The notes below the pieces were generated by a model. That model worked only from the letters and a program-made list of their open reading frames with translations. It was not told where the DNA came from and made no database searches. Shown in pieces: positions 34,181 to 45,929 of a stretch of DNA of 64,000 bases (positions are counted from its first letter, which is position 1; each line of letters starts with the position of its first letter). The position numbers and the translations under genes are program-made. Origin of the DNA: Takakia lepidozioides (lineage: Eukaryota > Streptophyta > Takakiopsida > Takakiales > Takakiaceae); NCBI GenBank assembly GCA_030704615.1, contig CM060733.1:45448001-45512000 (forward strand), written 5' to 3'.

Positions 34181-36807
34181 CTACTTCTTCACCACCGGCG
34201 CTATAGGTGCTTTGGGGGCTTCCACTACAATGGGCTTGGCTACACCCACCTTCACCTCCAATTGCACGAGTTGGTCCAACAAAACTTTTTCGCGACATTC
34301 ATAATCATTCTGTAACCACTTCTTAGCTTCCTCAATCTTATGTCGAACGACAAGTTCAACGGCTTCATCAATTGTTTGAGGGTTGCGCTGCACATGCTCC
34401 GCTGGTGATTCCTCAATCGCAAGAGCTTTTGCTTCTGCCTCCAACCTAGCTGCCTCGTCTGCAGCTGCCTGTTTCAAACACAACACAACAAATTTGTGTC
34501 TCTATTAAAGAGTACCATAACATGGTCCAAGTTATGTGTGTAATTAGAATATTTATTAGGTCTATTGATAAGTTTATATGCTAAATTGTTAGGCTCACCT
34601 TTAGAACTTCGAGCTCTTCTTCAGATTGAGCCTCGTCCAAGGGGGCCACCAGTGCAGTCTCAATTCGAACTTGTTCGGAATAGAAACAAAATAGATGGTC
34701 TTGTGTGAAACAATTGGTATACAATGAGTAATGTTGAAACAAGCTGCATCCAACATTGATAAGTTGTATATATGCATGTTTATATGTGCATGTCAAATGG
34801 GCCAAAGGAGAGATAATTGCGTTCGACACTTTTTTTAAATTAAATAAACAGGGGACAGAGGCCCTGGAGTATTTTATTTGGAATTATTTGGGGGAAAACA
34901 ATAAACATCTGATTACACCACACAGTACTAAACTAATGTTGACTCCAATGGTCATTATTATTTTCATATCATTTTAAAGATGACAAACAATGCTCCTAGT
35001 GTCATTTTGTTTTAAGTTTAACCACTATCCTTTTCCTTGTCACATTTTAAAACTTGTTCTTCCAGTAAATAAAAACAAAGTTACTGGGTTGAAATTATTA
35101 GGTTAAAACATTGCACCATCTTGAATACAAGAATGTAGTACAGTATTATAATCTAAATGTATGAGGAGTATAAAATTAACTTTACAAAGTATTTGGGTTG
35201 TAGAAGGTGATCATACGTGGTGGTAAAAAAGGATGCAATTTTTTGAAGATCAAGTGCAGAAAGTTGTGGCAGATCGCTCTTTCTTTGATTGATGCTCAAT
35301 TTTAAAAGCAACTTTTTAAAACTCTTCTCTGTTTCTTCAAAAGTTGCTGCATCTACAAAAAAAGAAATAGCTAATCGTTTTTTCATCATGTATTGGTAGA
35401 TCCTTCACCGATTCAGCATCGTCTGCCTTATGGTTGTATGAGGGTTTTAGTTTTTTTCCCTCCGATAATCCTGAAGTTAATCCGTAGGTTTTTATTGAAA
35501 TCTCTTTCCTCCTAATAAATCCTGAATAAAGTTTCTAAAGTTAAAAAATTGAAATAAAAATGGACAATATCAGAACATAAATAATGAAAAATGTTATCTA
35601 AGGTAGAACCTAATTTGTTAAAATGGAATATATCAAAATAAAGTTGTCAGGGCCACTGCCCCCGTTAAAAAAAAACAAAAAAAAAACAAATATATATATA
35701 TATATATATCAATGTCATGTTATGTCACATTTTTGCAGCAAATATGTTACTTACCTTTGACCATGTCCAACACTTCATGGCTTAGTTTGTACACATGTAA
35801 TGTTTGTTGGAGACCTAAACATGCCTCCTTTGCAAACCTATCCAACAAATTGATTACGTAATTTGTACTTAGAAGTTCCTTGTGAGATCTATAAGCGAAA
35901 TGCTACCTTAATTAAATCTATCTCACAGTTGTAGAAGATTCCCAGCTGTTATAATTTCCCATGCCAGAAGTTTGTAATCTGAAAAAGTGCTAAAATTGCA
36001 CTTATGAAAATAATTATAACTAAATGACAATAATAATAAAAATGTACTAACACATTTAAATTGTGTAGGTATTATCTGGTTCTGCAGCCACTATACATCA
36101 TGGCTCAGGGGGTTATTTTTCCCCTCTCCTCAGCCGCTCCCAGGTTTCCTTTATTACAAAACACTAAATCAAAAAGAAAATTTGTTTTCATAAAAGTTAA
36201 GGTTAACATATTTAATTTGATCAATAAAACTTACAAAAGAAATCCAGAAAGATAGTCAAGAATAATTGCATTTCGTGCATTCACGGTGTAATCTGTCACT
36301 CCGAGCACAGTTGCCAAATATCTGCATAAAACAGATCAATTTCTATATGTGTGATGAAGCTTTGTAAGTTTGATTGTTTGCATTATTCTCTTTTCCCTCT
36401 CTACCTTAGTATGGGATTAAGTAGATTTGATAATCCTCTCTCCTTTTATGTTTTTTTTAAAGGGGAAAGGGGCCAGTGCCGCCGTCACCGTTTATGTCAA
36501 TCTTGTAATCCTAACTCAATTGATATGCGTTAAGCAGATTTAGTAAGAAATGGAATGAAAGAGAGAAGTAAACATGAGAGAGAGAGAGAGAGTCCAACTT
36601 TATGGCCTCTTCCAATGTTTGTGTGTGTTGATAGAAGCCTTGTAACTCCTCTTTGGAAAGATCTTTGCGATATCCTCCCTTTGGTACTTGGATGGCAGGC
36701 TCAATGGGTGGTGGATCCGGAGCCTTCTCAGACTCCACAACTTCAACTTCTTTAATTTCCAACTCCTTTGCTCCCTTAGGGTCGTCCCCCTTTTTCTTTG
36801 GACCCAT
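34181..36807 (-). CDS. CFAP119: CFAP119/CCDC189 homolog (cilia- and flagella-associated protein)
   Basis: Six exons on the minus strand: 36807-36599, 36321-36235, 35867-35755, 35352-35217, 34743-34599 and 34468-34181. Every junction agrees in phase (2, 2, 1, 2, 0) and the total is 325 aa, close to the ~330 aa of the animal protein. The N-terminus is basic then Pro/Glu-rich (MGPKKKGDDPKG). The core follows the family: YLATVLGVTDY, NAIILDYLSGFLF, a FAKEACLGLQQTL helix, FKKLLLKLSINQ, and the joined exon 4/5 segment SFFTTTLFQHYSLYTNCF, which matches the family's TYFRHYKLYKYVFT. A Glu/Ala/Lys-rich coiled coil ends the protein. Members are axoneme-associated proteins of motile flagella. Three exons lie outside any long ORF. 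The first donor (AAA|GTTGGA) is weak; all others are standard. Confidence 0.88.
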
Positions 36808-37599
36808 TTGTGTTCATCTCTTGCCAAGTGTATGTACACTATTGAGACCAAAAAGATATTAACTTAGGAGTTAGTCTTGAAGAGAATGATGGCTCTTTAC
36901 TACTTCAAATGGATGAGGCTTCATCTTTCTTGCCCAAACAAAGTTGTTTAAATGGTTGGATGCGAAAACCACTTACTCAAAAAGGATTGTAGTGAAATGT
37001 CTTATGTCAAAATAAATGAGTTGTACGCCTCGTGATCGTAGTATGAGTCTTCAACTTTGAAAAAAATCATCACTTCAAGCTACAATAGAAACATCACCAA
37101 AGGAGAGAGCACAAGTGGTTATTGCAACTTACTATTCACAACCCACTTGACACTTGACCTAATTTTTTGAAGTAGTAGTAGTATTATTATTATTATTAAC
37201 AGACAGAGCCTAAATAAATTAAGAAGAGCAGAAAAAATAACCACATATAAGGCCGTGAGGCTTACAAGGGGATCTCTGATCAGGAGCATTATTTGAATTG
37301 TGGTAATTTTAAAAAACCTATGTAATTGTCATTTTATAATCTCATAAATGTATTCCATTACATAAGTTACTGTATACATATGTATACTTTTACATAAGTT
37401 GTTACAGTATTAAGTGTATAAGTTACAGTATACAATGTTTGAAAACATAAGTTACGTAAGTTAGATAAGTTACTGTATACAATGTTTGATAATATACATC
37501 ATAAGTATGTTTATTTCTATTTTCCCCAGTATATACAAAAGCTTATTTATTAGAAGACAAATAAAAGCTTACAGAACGTAAAATTAAAACTAAAGGCCT

Positions 37600-37672
37600 T
37601 ATGGCAGCCTTCGGGCCTATAAGGGTTTTAATTTTTTTCCCTTCAGTAATTGAAATAAAGTTAATATGGGCT
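37600..37672. repeat. Dispersed AT-rich repeat (AAGGGTTTTA family)
   Basis: GGGCCTATAAGGGTTTTAAT, then a T-run, CCCTTCAGTAATTGAAATAA and AGTTAATATGGGCTTCC. Related copies stand at 33275-33345, 33700-33775 and 35440-35485, all near or within CFAP119. The family is short (~65 bp), AT-rich and of unknown origin. Confidence 0.65.
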
Positions 37673-38276
37673 TCCTCCCATTTCACCTAAATAAAAAATA
37701 AAAAATAAAAACATCCGTTTTTCAATATTAGTCAGAAAAACAATTCTGCACCCACTACAGTCGTTTCCTAACGGCTCTGATTGAGTACGGGACACAGCGC
37801 TACCTGCAAACGAGGCGATTGTGTGTTCAAACCCCAACTATAGCGCTGTGCGCCCGAAGATTCTGATTATGCACGCCATTCGATCTCTGACGGCGGGACC
37901 CATCGACGACCGAAAGAGCGTGCGTACGAGACTGCGCGCGTGGTATTGAAAGGCCGGCAAACGGGCCCAGTAGCAGATTCTCATCCAATCGCGCACCCCA
38001 CATCCGAATCTATTCATCGCCACTTTCGTCAGTCGTGGGCGGGCCACATCGCCGCCCACCCCACCTATCCACGACGCTCCGTACATCGGCTAAACGGCTT
38101 TTATTTCTATTTGCCAATATTGGCCAGGCCGCGCTGATCGTGCCGCGGCCGCCGAGCAGTCCCTGCGCGGTCGCTCCCTGGCCCTCACATGCTTCCCCCC
38201 CTTTTACCCACGCCTATTCTGGCTCGGCAGCCGCATGTTCCACTCTGTAATCGTCGGTGGTTCGGCTCATAACTCT

Positions 38277-38325
38277 AGTAATACATATCCGGTGGGTGCA
38301 GGGTTCGAACCCCTGAGAGTAACTA
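38277..38325 (+). repeat. tRNA-like B-box segment
   Basis: GCAGGGTTCGAACCCCTGAG forms a perfect T-arm-like hairpin with a B-box. I found no acceptor or anticodon stem that pairs, so this is more likely a SINE head or tRNA remnant than a tRNA gene. Confidence 0.3.
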
Positions 38326-38803
38326 CGCCTCGGATTGCGGGGAGGTACTCGAATGCAGTTAATGGCTTCTGCTAGTTATTGATAGGGGTTTTACTGTACA
38401 AGAGATAAGGCTATTTTTAAAATAAATGTTGAACTGACACGAGCTTAATGCGTTAAAATAAAGATAAAATGTCTAGCCATTATCATGAGGCGCAGGAGAG
38501 CGGTGGCGATAGAGGAATAGAGGGGTGGCGATACCGGAGGACGTGTGGGGGGCAGGGCCGTTAGTTAAGCGAAACTGAAGCCGTAAATGAGCGAGGCGTG
38601 CACGCAGGCACGTGTTACGGGATAACTGTCGTGCTTTATCTTTATCTTTAATTTTGAGTTTTACTTTGTCTTTATGTGCTTTGCTGCGTCTTTACCTCAC
38701 ACGTGCTGGCCGTTCGAATTTCGGAGTCTTGGGACCTGACTCGGCGACTGATCTTTTCATTTCGCACGTGCGGGATATGTGTAGGCCCCGTGATCCTCGG
38801 TAA

Positions 38804-38958
38804 TGACGTAAGGGATTTTGGGGGCAGATTCTGCCGTTTTTGAGGCAAATTAGGATGCAGAGGAGCATTCCTAATCGGCAGTTTGACTTTAATTGGCTCA
38901 TTATGGCCTGCAGCCAATGAGGGCCTCGCAGAATCTGCTCCCAAAAGTCCTTTACGCC
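38804..38958. mobile_element. Foldback/MITE-like element with nested hairpins
   Basis: Outer arms 38804-38834 and 38928-38958 are inverse complements over 31 bp with about five or six mismatches (both hold GCAGATTCTGC or its complement GCAGAATCTGC). Inside are two further hairpins: ATTAGGATGC (38849-38858) with GCATTCCTAAT (38865-38875), and ATTGGCT (38892-38898) with AGCCAAT (38912-38918). It codes for nothing. A short foldback transposon or MITE is likeliest; a structured RNA or small-RNA precursor is an alternative. Confidence 0.6.
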
Positions 38959-38999
38959 AGGGAACGCGCCCCCTAGGGCGCATTATGGCACCTAGTTCG

Positions 39000-40590
39000 T
39001 CCCTACGCGTTCTCTAGTACGTAATGACCATTATTTCCTGATAGAATATAATATGGCAGCTTTGATGCTGAACTTTGAATGTGTGATCGAAACCTGGCAT
39101 GATGAGATAATGATGCGTGATTCAATGCTGGCCTGCTTCTTTTTGATCTGACGTGGATGCAGTGAAGGGATTGGGGTCCGGGGATGGTGGGGGGAGGTCT
39201 GTGGCACCAGGTCTGCAAAGATGAGGCCACCCAAAATCATTTGTGTTAACAAAAACTAGAGGGTTGATTACAGACATGCAAAAACCCCGGGTGCAATTCA
39301 GTGCGAGAGTCAAAGTTTTGCCGAGTTCTAATCTAACACTGACAATAAGAAGCATCATGCGACGTAAGTAGATTATGTGGCTCCTAGGGAATTCCAAAAA
39401 GGCCTTGATGTGAAATGCATCGCAATTCACTTGATCAGTACGCAATTCAATTGAACTAACCCTAATTTGCAATTCAATTGAATTGTAATCTATAATTTTT
39501 AACTTATTTTTGTATATAATATATAATATATTATCATATATATGTATATATATACATCATATACACATATACATACGAGAGTATAAGCTGAATATACAGC
39601 TGCCCGTCTATTCCTGCTGCCCGTCCATCATTTGCTTGTGGTAAGGCCTAAGTCACGAGATGAGTCGCGTAGCCTAAAGGAGAGAGATGAGAGAGAGAGA
39701 GTACAAGAGCGAGGGAAAGGGAGAGAGAAATGAAGTGATGAAGGCTTTTTAGGACAGAGGTGCCCCAAAAGTGAAAGGATCAAATCAGTTGGAGGACGAG
39801 AAGTAGCGAGAGAAGAATGCAACAACAAGAGATTTGTGGAGCGATGGTGGAGCGGTGGTGGCGCTATGTATGATGGAAGTCTTCTTGGATCACCAAATGA
39901 CAAGATCTGCCCATGAGTAAGCACATTCCTATACTGGCATGAGTTCCCCCAATCATTGATAAAGATATCATTTTAGCTAAAGTTGTACTTCTTATGTACG
40001 TGCAGGTGACTCATGAGCTTTGAGGAGAGAACTTTAGGGGTAGTAGAGTGCGTGGTCTGAACCGAATACCTCGTCTTGTGACGCCCCAAACACTACAATT
40101 GGGTCCGCCTTGGAATGCTGGCTTGAGGTACGGGAACACGCCGAAGCCGCACTACGACTTCATCCCGAGGCTACACGATTATAGTACGTGAACGGAAGCA
40201 TGTAGCTTCCGCGTTAGCCCGCACTACAAGACAACCCCCTCGGTAGCGCAGTTATAGTACGCACACGCGCCAGGTGCGCACTAGCACGTGAACTCCCAAA
40301 GAAGGCGCAAGTTTCCTTGCCCCTTGGATGGGGGTCACCCGATTTCAGCATTGTGCAAACAGACGATTAACCCAATTTACCTCTCCCACTTTTGTAAGCT
40401 AGCATGCATTCTACATACTAGCCAACCATACCATGCATCACCATTCCAAACAAAATAGAACGCACAACATTTGGAAACCATTTCATTTATAACAAATTTT
40501 GTACAATACAAGCTTTTGCAATTGGATTCCTGAGCTTGGCTAAGCCGGGCTAAGCATGCATTTCCTCCCCCACGCTCCAAGGTTGATGCC
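39000..40590. other. Unassigned region
   Basis: No supportable gene. It includes an AT-rich microsatellite stretch (39500-39575) and a segment of repeated short CACTAC / TAGTACG words between 40130 and 40280. Confidence 0.35.
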
Positions 40591-40594
40591 CCTA

Positions 40595-40768
40595 TCAACG
40601 CTTCTTCCGCTTTTGAGGTCGCCCTTCGAACGCTGCAACCGCCTTGGATGCGTTTCCCATTTCTGAGGCACGCACCCAAGATGCCTCCACATGATGATAG
40701 CCCTTCCATTTCACGAGATATTCTGTTTCTCGGTTCTTGAACCTCCTCGACTTCCTTCCCGCATTCAT
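40595..40768 (-). CDS. 57-aa chromodomain-only ORF
   Basis: A short minus-strand ORF, ATG at 40768 and TGA at 40595-40597. It encodes a basic start (MNAGRKSRRF), then ETEYLVKWKGYHHVEASWV, which is a clear chromodomain core (YLVKWKGY..x..SWV), then a short helix ending AAFEGRPQKRKKR. Chromodomains bind methylated histone tails, and chromoviruses (a Ty3/gypsy lineage) carry one at the end of their integrase. No integrase lies next to it, so it is a chromovirus tail remnant or a small free-standing gene. The basic C-terminus could serve as a nuclear signal. Confidence 0.65.
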   Translation of the reverse strand: MNAGRKSRRFKNRETEYLVKWKGYHHVEASWVRASEMGNASKAVAAFEGRPQKRKKR

Positions 40769-41221
40769 GTTAGCTAGTTACCTTACTGCTGGTAATTAAG
40801 TATCAGTTTGCTCCATCAACTCATCCATTCATTCCACAGCTTCACTTAGATCTCTCTACACAGTGTGAGTATGAAGTGTGTATCAGATTAATATTTATCA
40901 AGTATCAGGTTGAAGCCATGGAGTCTCTAATCTGCTCTACATTACAATTCTACTGCCTGCGTTCATTAAGCATCAACACCTCCTCCTCCTACTCCGTGTT
41001 CTCCATCTTTCTGCTCAAAGATCCGCTCTCTCTTCCTTTTCCCCCAGTGATGTCCGAAGTCTCTTCCCCAAGAAGTGCTTCCCAGAAATCCCCCTCACTC
41101 AGTCCTTGCTTCTAGCTTTATCTCCCTACCCGTGGCTCTAACCGTTTCCCTCACTAACCGTCGTCCGTGAACTAACATGTTCCATTTGCAGGTGTTGTTC
41201 CCCACAGTCGTTCCCTTTCCT

Positions 41222-41445
41222 GCTATCCGTTCCCTATGGTCGTGTCAGCTGTGTCAAGCTGTGACTGGCTGTGCAACTGTGTTTGGCTGTGTCGGGCTGT
41301 GACTGGGTGTGTGGCTGTGTCGGCTGTGACGGGCTGTGTTGGCTGTGATGGCTGTGTCGGGCCGTGACGAGCTGTGTTGACTGTGTCTGGCCGTGTCGGC
41401 TGTGTCAGGCTGTGTTGGCTATGACGGGCTGTGTAACCCCCCCTA
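41222..41445. repeat. GGCTGTG minisatellite
   Basis: About twenty degenerate units of GGCTGTGWC or GGCTGTGTCGGCTGTGACGG over 220 bp. ORFs across it (Thr/Gln/Pro/His-rich on the minus strand) are repeat translations only. Confidence 0.8.
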
Positions 41446-41593
41446 AAGTGTGCTGCTGTCACCCCTAAGGCTCCTGTTGGTCTCAGTCTTTGCAAAAATT
41501 AAGGGTACCCCACAGATCCCGTATAAGTATCTAAGTCCCAGACATTCCTCTAACATTACCCCTTCCCCTCTCAAAAAGCCGTGTCCTCACGGT

Positions 41594-44500
41594 TTACTGA
41601 TTGGGATTAGCAAACCTTTGTGATCGAGCACCTTTCTGACGTTGAGAGTTTTGTGGCGGATTGTGTGTACGAGCCCGAGGTCTGTCACTGGTTGACGGAG
41701 ATGATTGAACACTACCTGGATATTTTAGTCCCTCTGGAGGCTGATATCGAGGTAACCTTTCAGGCATAGGAGACCCCCGTCGCTTCTTTTCTGCCATTTG
41801 AATTGCATAGTCTTCTCCCATATCAAAAGAGTATGTTGAAGAAACAGTTGTATCATAATCCTCATCGCCTCTCAGGTGTTTTAATTGTCGAACTTTTTGT
41901 GGAATCCTCTGGGGCATACAATGTTGTCCTACCATGTCTGGAAGTTTAAACTTTAAAACTTGGTGTAAACGTTGAATGGCAAAATTGGTGAAGACCCTGA
42001 GCTCCTTGTCTGTCCAGGTGAGTGGGGTACCAATGACTTGTGAATTGTGCAAGTATTTCCATGCCTCATGTCCCTTATAGAAAATATCATCAATTCCGAA
42101 TTTCTGTGTTGACAAATTGTTCCAGGCCGCCTGAAACCATGAACGAATTTGAGAATCCTTTTGCATCATAATTTTTGCCTCATATAGGTACATATGAGGT
42201 GGCACTGAAGGTAAGACCCAATGATCCCCACTGGAATAACTCAGAAAGCGTGATTGCATCTTGTGCTGCTCAATGTGGTAACGTACCATGAAACAAGCAG
42301 CGTAGTATAACCCGCATCCCATGACAATATTTGCTACCTCTTTGGTCTTGGTATAAATTAATCCATGTACAACCTGGAAGGCAATTAATTCCTTCAACAT
42401 GGTACCTGCCTCATGCCAGTACTGTGCAAAGTGATGATCCTCAATTGGTCGATTGTTTGGAAGAACTTGAGTCCTAGTTGCCACTGGCAGCCAAATGCGC
42501 ATGATTTGATAATAATGTGCCAATGACTGCGGAGGACTAAATTCTTTCCAAGCCAAGTCTAACATAATGGGAATTTGGTTGAAGGGCATAATCATAGCCC
42601 TACTGTACTCCCTTGCAGCTGGAGTTTTAGGTGGGTTAAAAGCAGCATTGCCCCATACCTCAGGGTGTGGTGGCTGTGGTCTGGCTGTAGTAACAACAGG
42701 GTCAGCTACTGGCACAGTGACTTGTTGTGGTGTTGGTGGCACTGGCTCTTGTACCATTGGCATCTCCTGCACCTCCTGTGAAGAAGACTGAAAAGTCAAA
42801 GTTCTGGCTTGTAAATAAGAAGCCCTTAGTTGTTCTTCTGATATATAGACTCTTTTGTCGATATTTGAAGTGAGGTCCTCCACTTGAGTCTGCAGGCCGT
42901 CTACATCCTCTTGTAACTCCGCTATCCTACTATAGACGTTGTCTATAGTAGTTGAGGCAATGTTCTGCACTTGCAGCCTGAGCTCATTCATCTCGTTTTG
43001 GGTGAGCTTTCGTGGTGCTTTGCCCTCCACTGGCCCTTGTGCTAACCAGACCTGCATAAGGTGGTTATCCACCAAGTTGCTTGTGGTTCCTCTGAGAGTG
43101 TGTTCCTCTCTGAGTTTGTACACATCTAACTGCTTTTGTAAAGCCTCCATGCGCTTCGCATGAGGTTCAACCAAACTCGCATTGGCAGCAAGCAGATTAT
43201 TGGCTTCCTTCCAAGCCGTGTTAGTGACCGAGATTTCATTTCTATTGGCCATCATCGTTTGTTGCAACTCCAGGATGTGCCTCTCTTGGTCAGCTTCAAC
43301 CTGCCTGTATTGCTTGAAAGTATCCTCATTGCGACAGATTGCATTCTTCATATCAACAATGAGTTTCATTTGCTCAACATTCTCTTCCTCTGCCTTCGTA
43401 CATTTTTCCGCTTGGCTGTTTATTTCTTTTGTAGATTGGTCGAGCATAGTTGTGAGCGTAGCACATTGTATGGCCATCCTATCATGCACTGTCTGCAACT
43501 CCACATATAGTGCATTCACTTCTTGCAACTTGCTTTCATGCTTCACCTGCATTTGGTATAGCTGTTGCTTATGTGCTTCGTGCAAGTGGTTTTGTGCGAG
43601 ACCTGCCTCAATCAATTGTTCATTGGCCAATTGCAAAGCCGCTTCTTTACTCTCCAAGTCTTGCTGCATTTTGAGAGTGACCTCTTCATCGACCTTGTTT
43701 GCACACTTTGTGGCAAGTCGAGCCTCAAACTCCTTCTTGAGTTCCTCCCTCAAAGCTGCCAATTGAGTAGTGGGAACATGGGATTTGACATAAGTACCCA
43801 ACAAATTCAGTGTCCTGCTTATGGAACTCATAAGCATAGCCTGTTGAGGGTCATCTTGGTGAGCCTGCTGCTGTTCTCCCTGATCCTCAACATTGTGATG
43901 CCTTACAAACCATTCAGGCCATTGCCCCACCAGATTTTCTTCCTGAACCACTTCATTCGTCACCGGTGCTGCAGTGTCTTGGCATTCTACCTGTGGTACC
44001 TCCGTCACAGGTGTGTGTACTATATGCACCGCAGGGTTTCTCCCTTCTCAATTTCTGCCACCACCTGTTCTGTAGTGGGAATATCTAACCCTTCTTTTTC
44101 TAAATCAATTATTTCTGGTGGCACTTCATGGGCAACTTGTGGTAACCTTGTGTCAAGCCGATCAGCTGGCTGTGATGGCTGTGATACTGAAGTAACTTCC
44201 TCTTCCCTCTCTGAAGGTCCTGCTTCCAGTAATAGTAGTTCTCTGTGCTGCTGTGCCCCTTCATGCACATGAGCTTGGGAAACATTATCATGCGGAATCC
44301 GTGAAGCCAGTGGATCCGCCACTACAGTCTTTCTCCGTCTCTGCCTCTTAGTCTCGGGTTGCCCTGCTAGTCCACCCTCACTGTGTGAAGAGCCTTGTTC
44401 TTCCATTGCAGTGGTTTCTGGCTCAAACACTCCCATCTCCTTCCTTTCTTGCGCATCAAGTATGCCAGAATCAAGAATTATTTGAGCAATGATTGGGCCA

Positions 44501-44661
44501 GACACTATGATAGGAGACTTTGCGGCAGTACCTTGTAATCTTTTCATCTCTTCTACCAGTGCGTTGTACATTATGTCCGCCCATTCTACCTCTTGTCCTT
44601 TCAGGGCTTTGAGTATTTCCTCCGTGAAGGATCTGCTCAAATATTGTTGGTTCTGTTTCAT
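41594..44661 (-). mobile_element. Coiled-coil Gag-like protein, copy 1 (frame broken)
   Basis: Two overlapping minus frames, 44661-44020 (213 aa) and 44029-41594 (811 aa), form one gene. The first ends just after VVAEIEKG, the second opens at once. Comparison with copy 2 shows that copy 1 lacks 70 nt at this point, which accounts for the frame change. The protein has a basic/acidic leader, a long heptad-rich coiled coil (about residues 90-330 of the second frame), a Pro-rich hinge, an alpha-helical part with HYHIEQHKMQ-like and WKYLHNSQV stretches, and an Arg/Pro-rich basic tail. It looks like a Gag-type structural protein, but I recognise no capsid, protease or RT domain, so this is inference from layout and copy number. 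Confidence 0.5.
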
Positions 44662-44679
44662 GGTGTCAAGTTAAATAAG

Positions 44680-45870
44680 CACAGTGTGAAAACAGCTAGA
44701 ATAAAACTAGTTATTTGTATTTAACACTTGGATTTAGGTCAAGTGTTAAATCAGGTGTCAAGTTTAGTTTGACACCTGGTCTGTCTTATCTTCACGAGAG
44801 CGGCAGTCGCGCGGCTCATCTCTCTCGAGTTGAGCCTGCGCGACCGAGCTCCTGCATTGTTGAGGACTGAGTGTGCTTATGATGGGAGTGTAGGTTGTTG
44901 TGGGGTGGAGTCCCCATAGCTTGGGGTGTCCCTGGCTCGACTTCTATTTTAAAGAGTGATCTTGAGGGATTGCATATTTCTTGTGTTGAGAGTGTGTGTC
45001 CTTTACAAGTCTGTTTATCACTCGAGAGAGATGAGCTCTTACCTGTGAGTGCAAGGTAGGAGTTGAGGGTTAGCACTTGTATGATTACCTGTGTGAGAGT
45101 AGTGCTTAGTTTAAGAAGCTTTAAAATATATATATATATATATATATGCAGGTTTCGATCAGCGTTGGTTCTGGCATAAGGCCGCTGGGCAGGACGGAGC
45201 TACACTGCATGGAAGCAGCCTTCGTTTTGGTCAGTGAGGAGATATCATGGTGGAGCAGCAGGATGATGCGCAAATGTAAGGAAAACTGTGTCTGTTGGTA
45301 GCTGCTGACAACCGCAACTCTGTCCCTGGACTTCTTCTCCGGAGGTGGAAGCCTGTGTGCAGCGTGCATGCAAGAGTGTGGTTGTGACAGGGGAACAAGC
45401 GCTTGCGGTTGCATTACTACTGCAAGTTGGGCACTCGGTGCGTCGCTATAACTGCAATTGTACAGGAGCACTGTGAGAGGCAGATTGTTCTGCAGCCTTG
45501 CTATACCTGGTCAGTCCAATGGTGACACATCCATACCTTGTTAAAGCAATATGGACAGTTGTCGATGAGGACGGCTCTATGAAGGACACTGCGAGCTAAG
45601 AAGGGCTCGGGTACAAAAGCACACACTGGAGCGTTTAAGCAAGTTAGGGCGGGAAAAAGAAAAACAGGCCCAAATAGCCAAGCACATGAAGTAGTGAATG
45701 TTGATGGAAGAAACCTGTGACACTCTCATTTTGTTGGAGGAGATCGTTGATTAATTGATGTCCCCGGAGCTTCAGGTGCAGGCCCTACAATCGCTGGCTA
45801 ACAAGACTGATTTACAAGCAAAACCTGCAGGGCAATCTGCCGAGAGCCTCATCTGCTTCTCGGAGGGGTT
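44680..45870. other. Region upstream of Gag-like copy 1
   Basis: No gene seen. It contains a near-palindromic phrase (AACACTTGGATTTAGGTCAAGTGTTAAATCAGGTGTCAAG, 44721-44760, in parts), and an (AT)n microsatellite at 45126-45148. Being upstream of the Gag-like frame on the minus strand, it may include the element's 5' end. Confidence 0.35.
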
Positions 45871-45929
45871 TCCGTAAATGCCCAGCTTGTGCCCTGCCTG
45901 GGCAATAGGGGGAATCCCGCCTTCAGAAC

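Noticed and set aside
35688-35710. (AT)n and T-run tracts as regulatory sites
   Set aside because: Simple microsatellites in AT-rich DNA with no further support.
38277-38325. tRNA gene
   Set aside because: Only the T-arm/B-box pairs; acceptor and anticodon stems could not be formed.
41223-41495. 90-aa Thr/Gln-rich minus ORF
   Set aside because: Translation of the GGCTGTG minisatellite.
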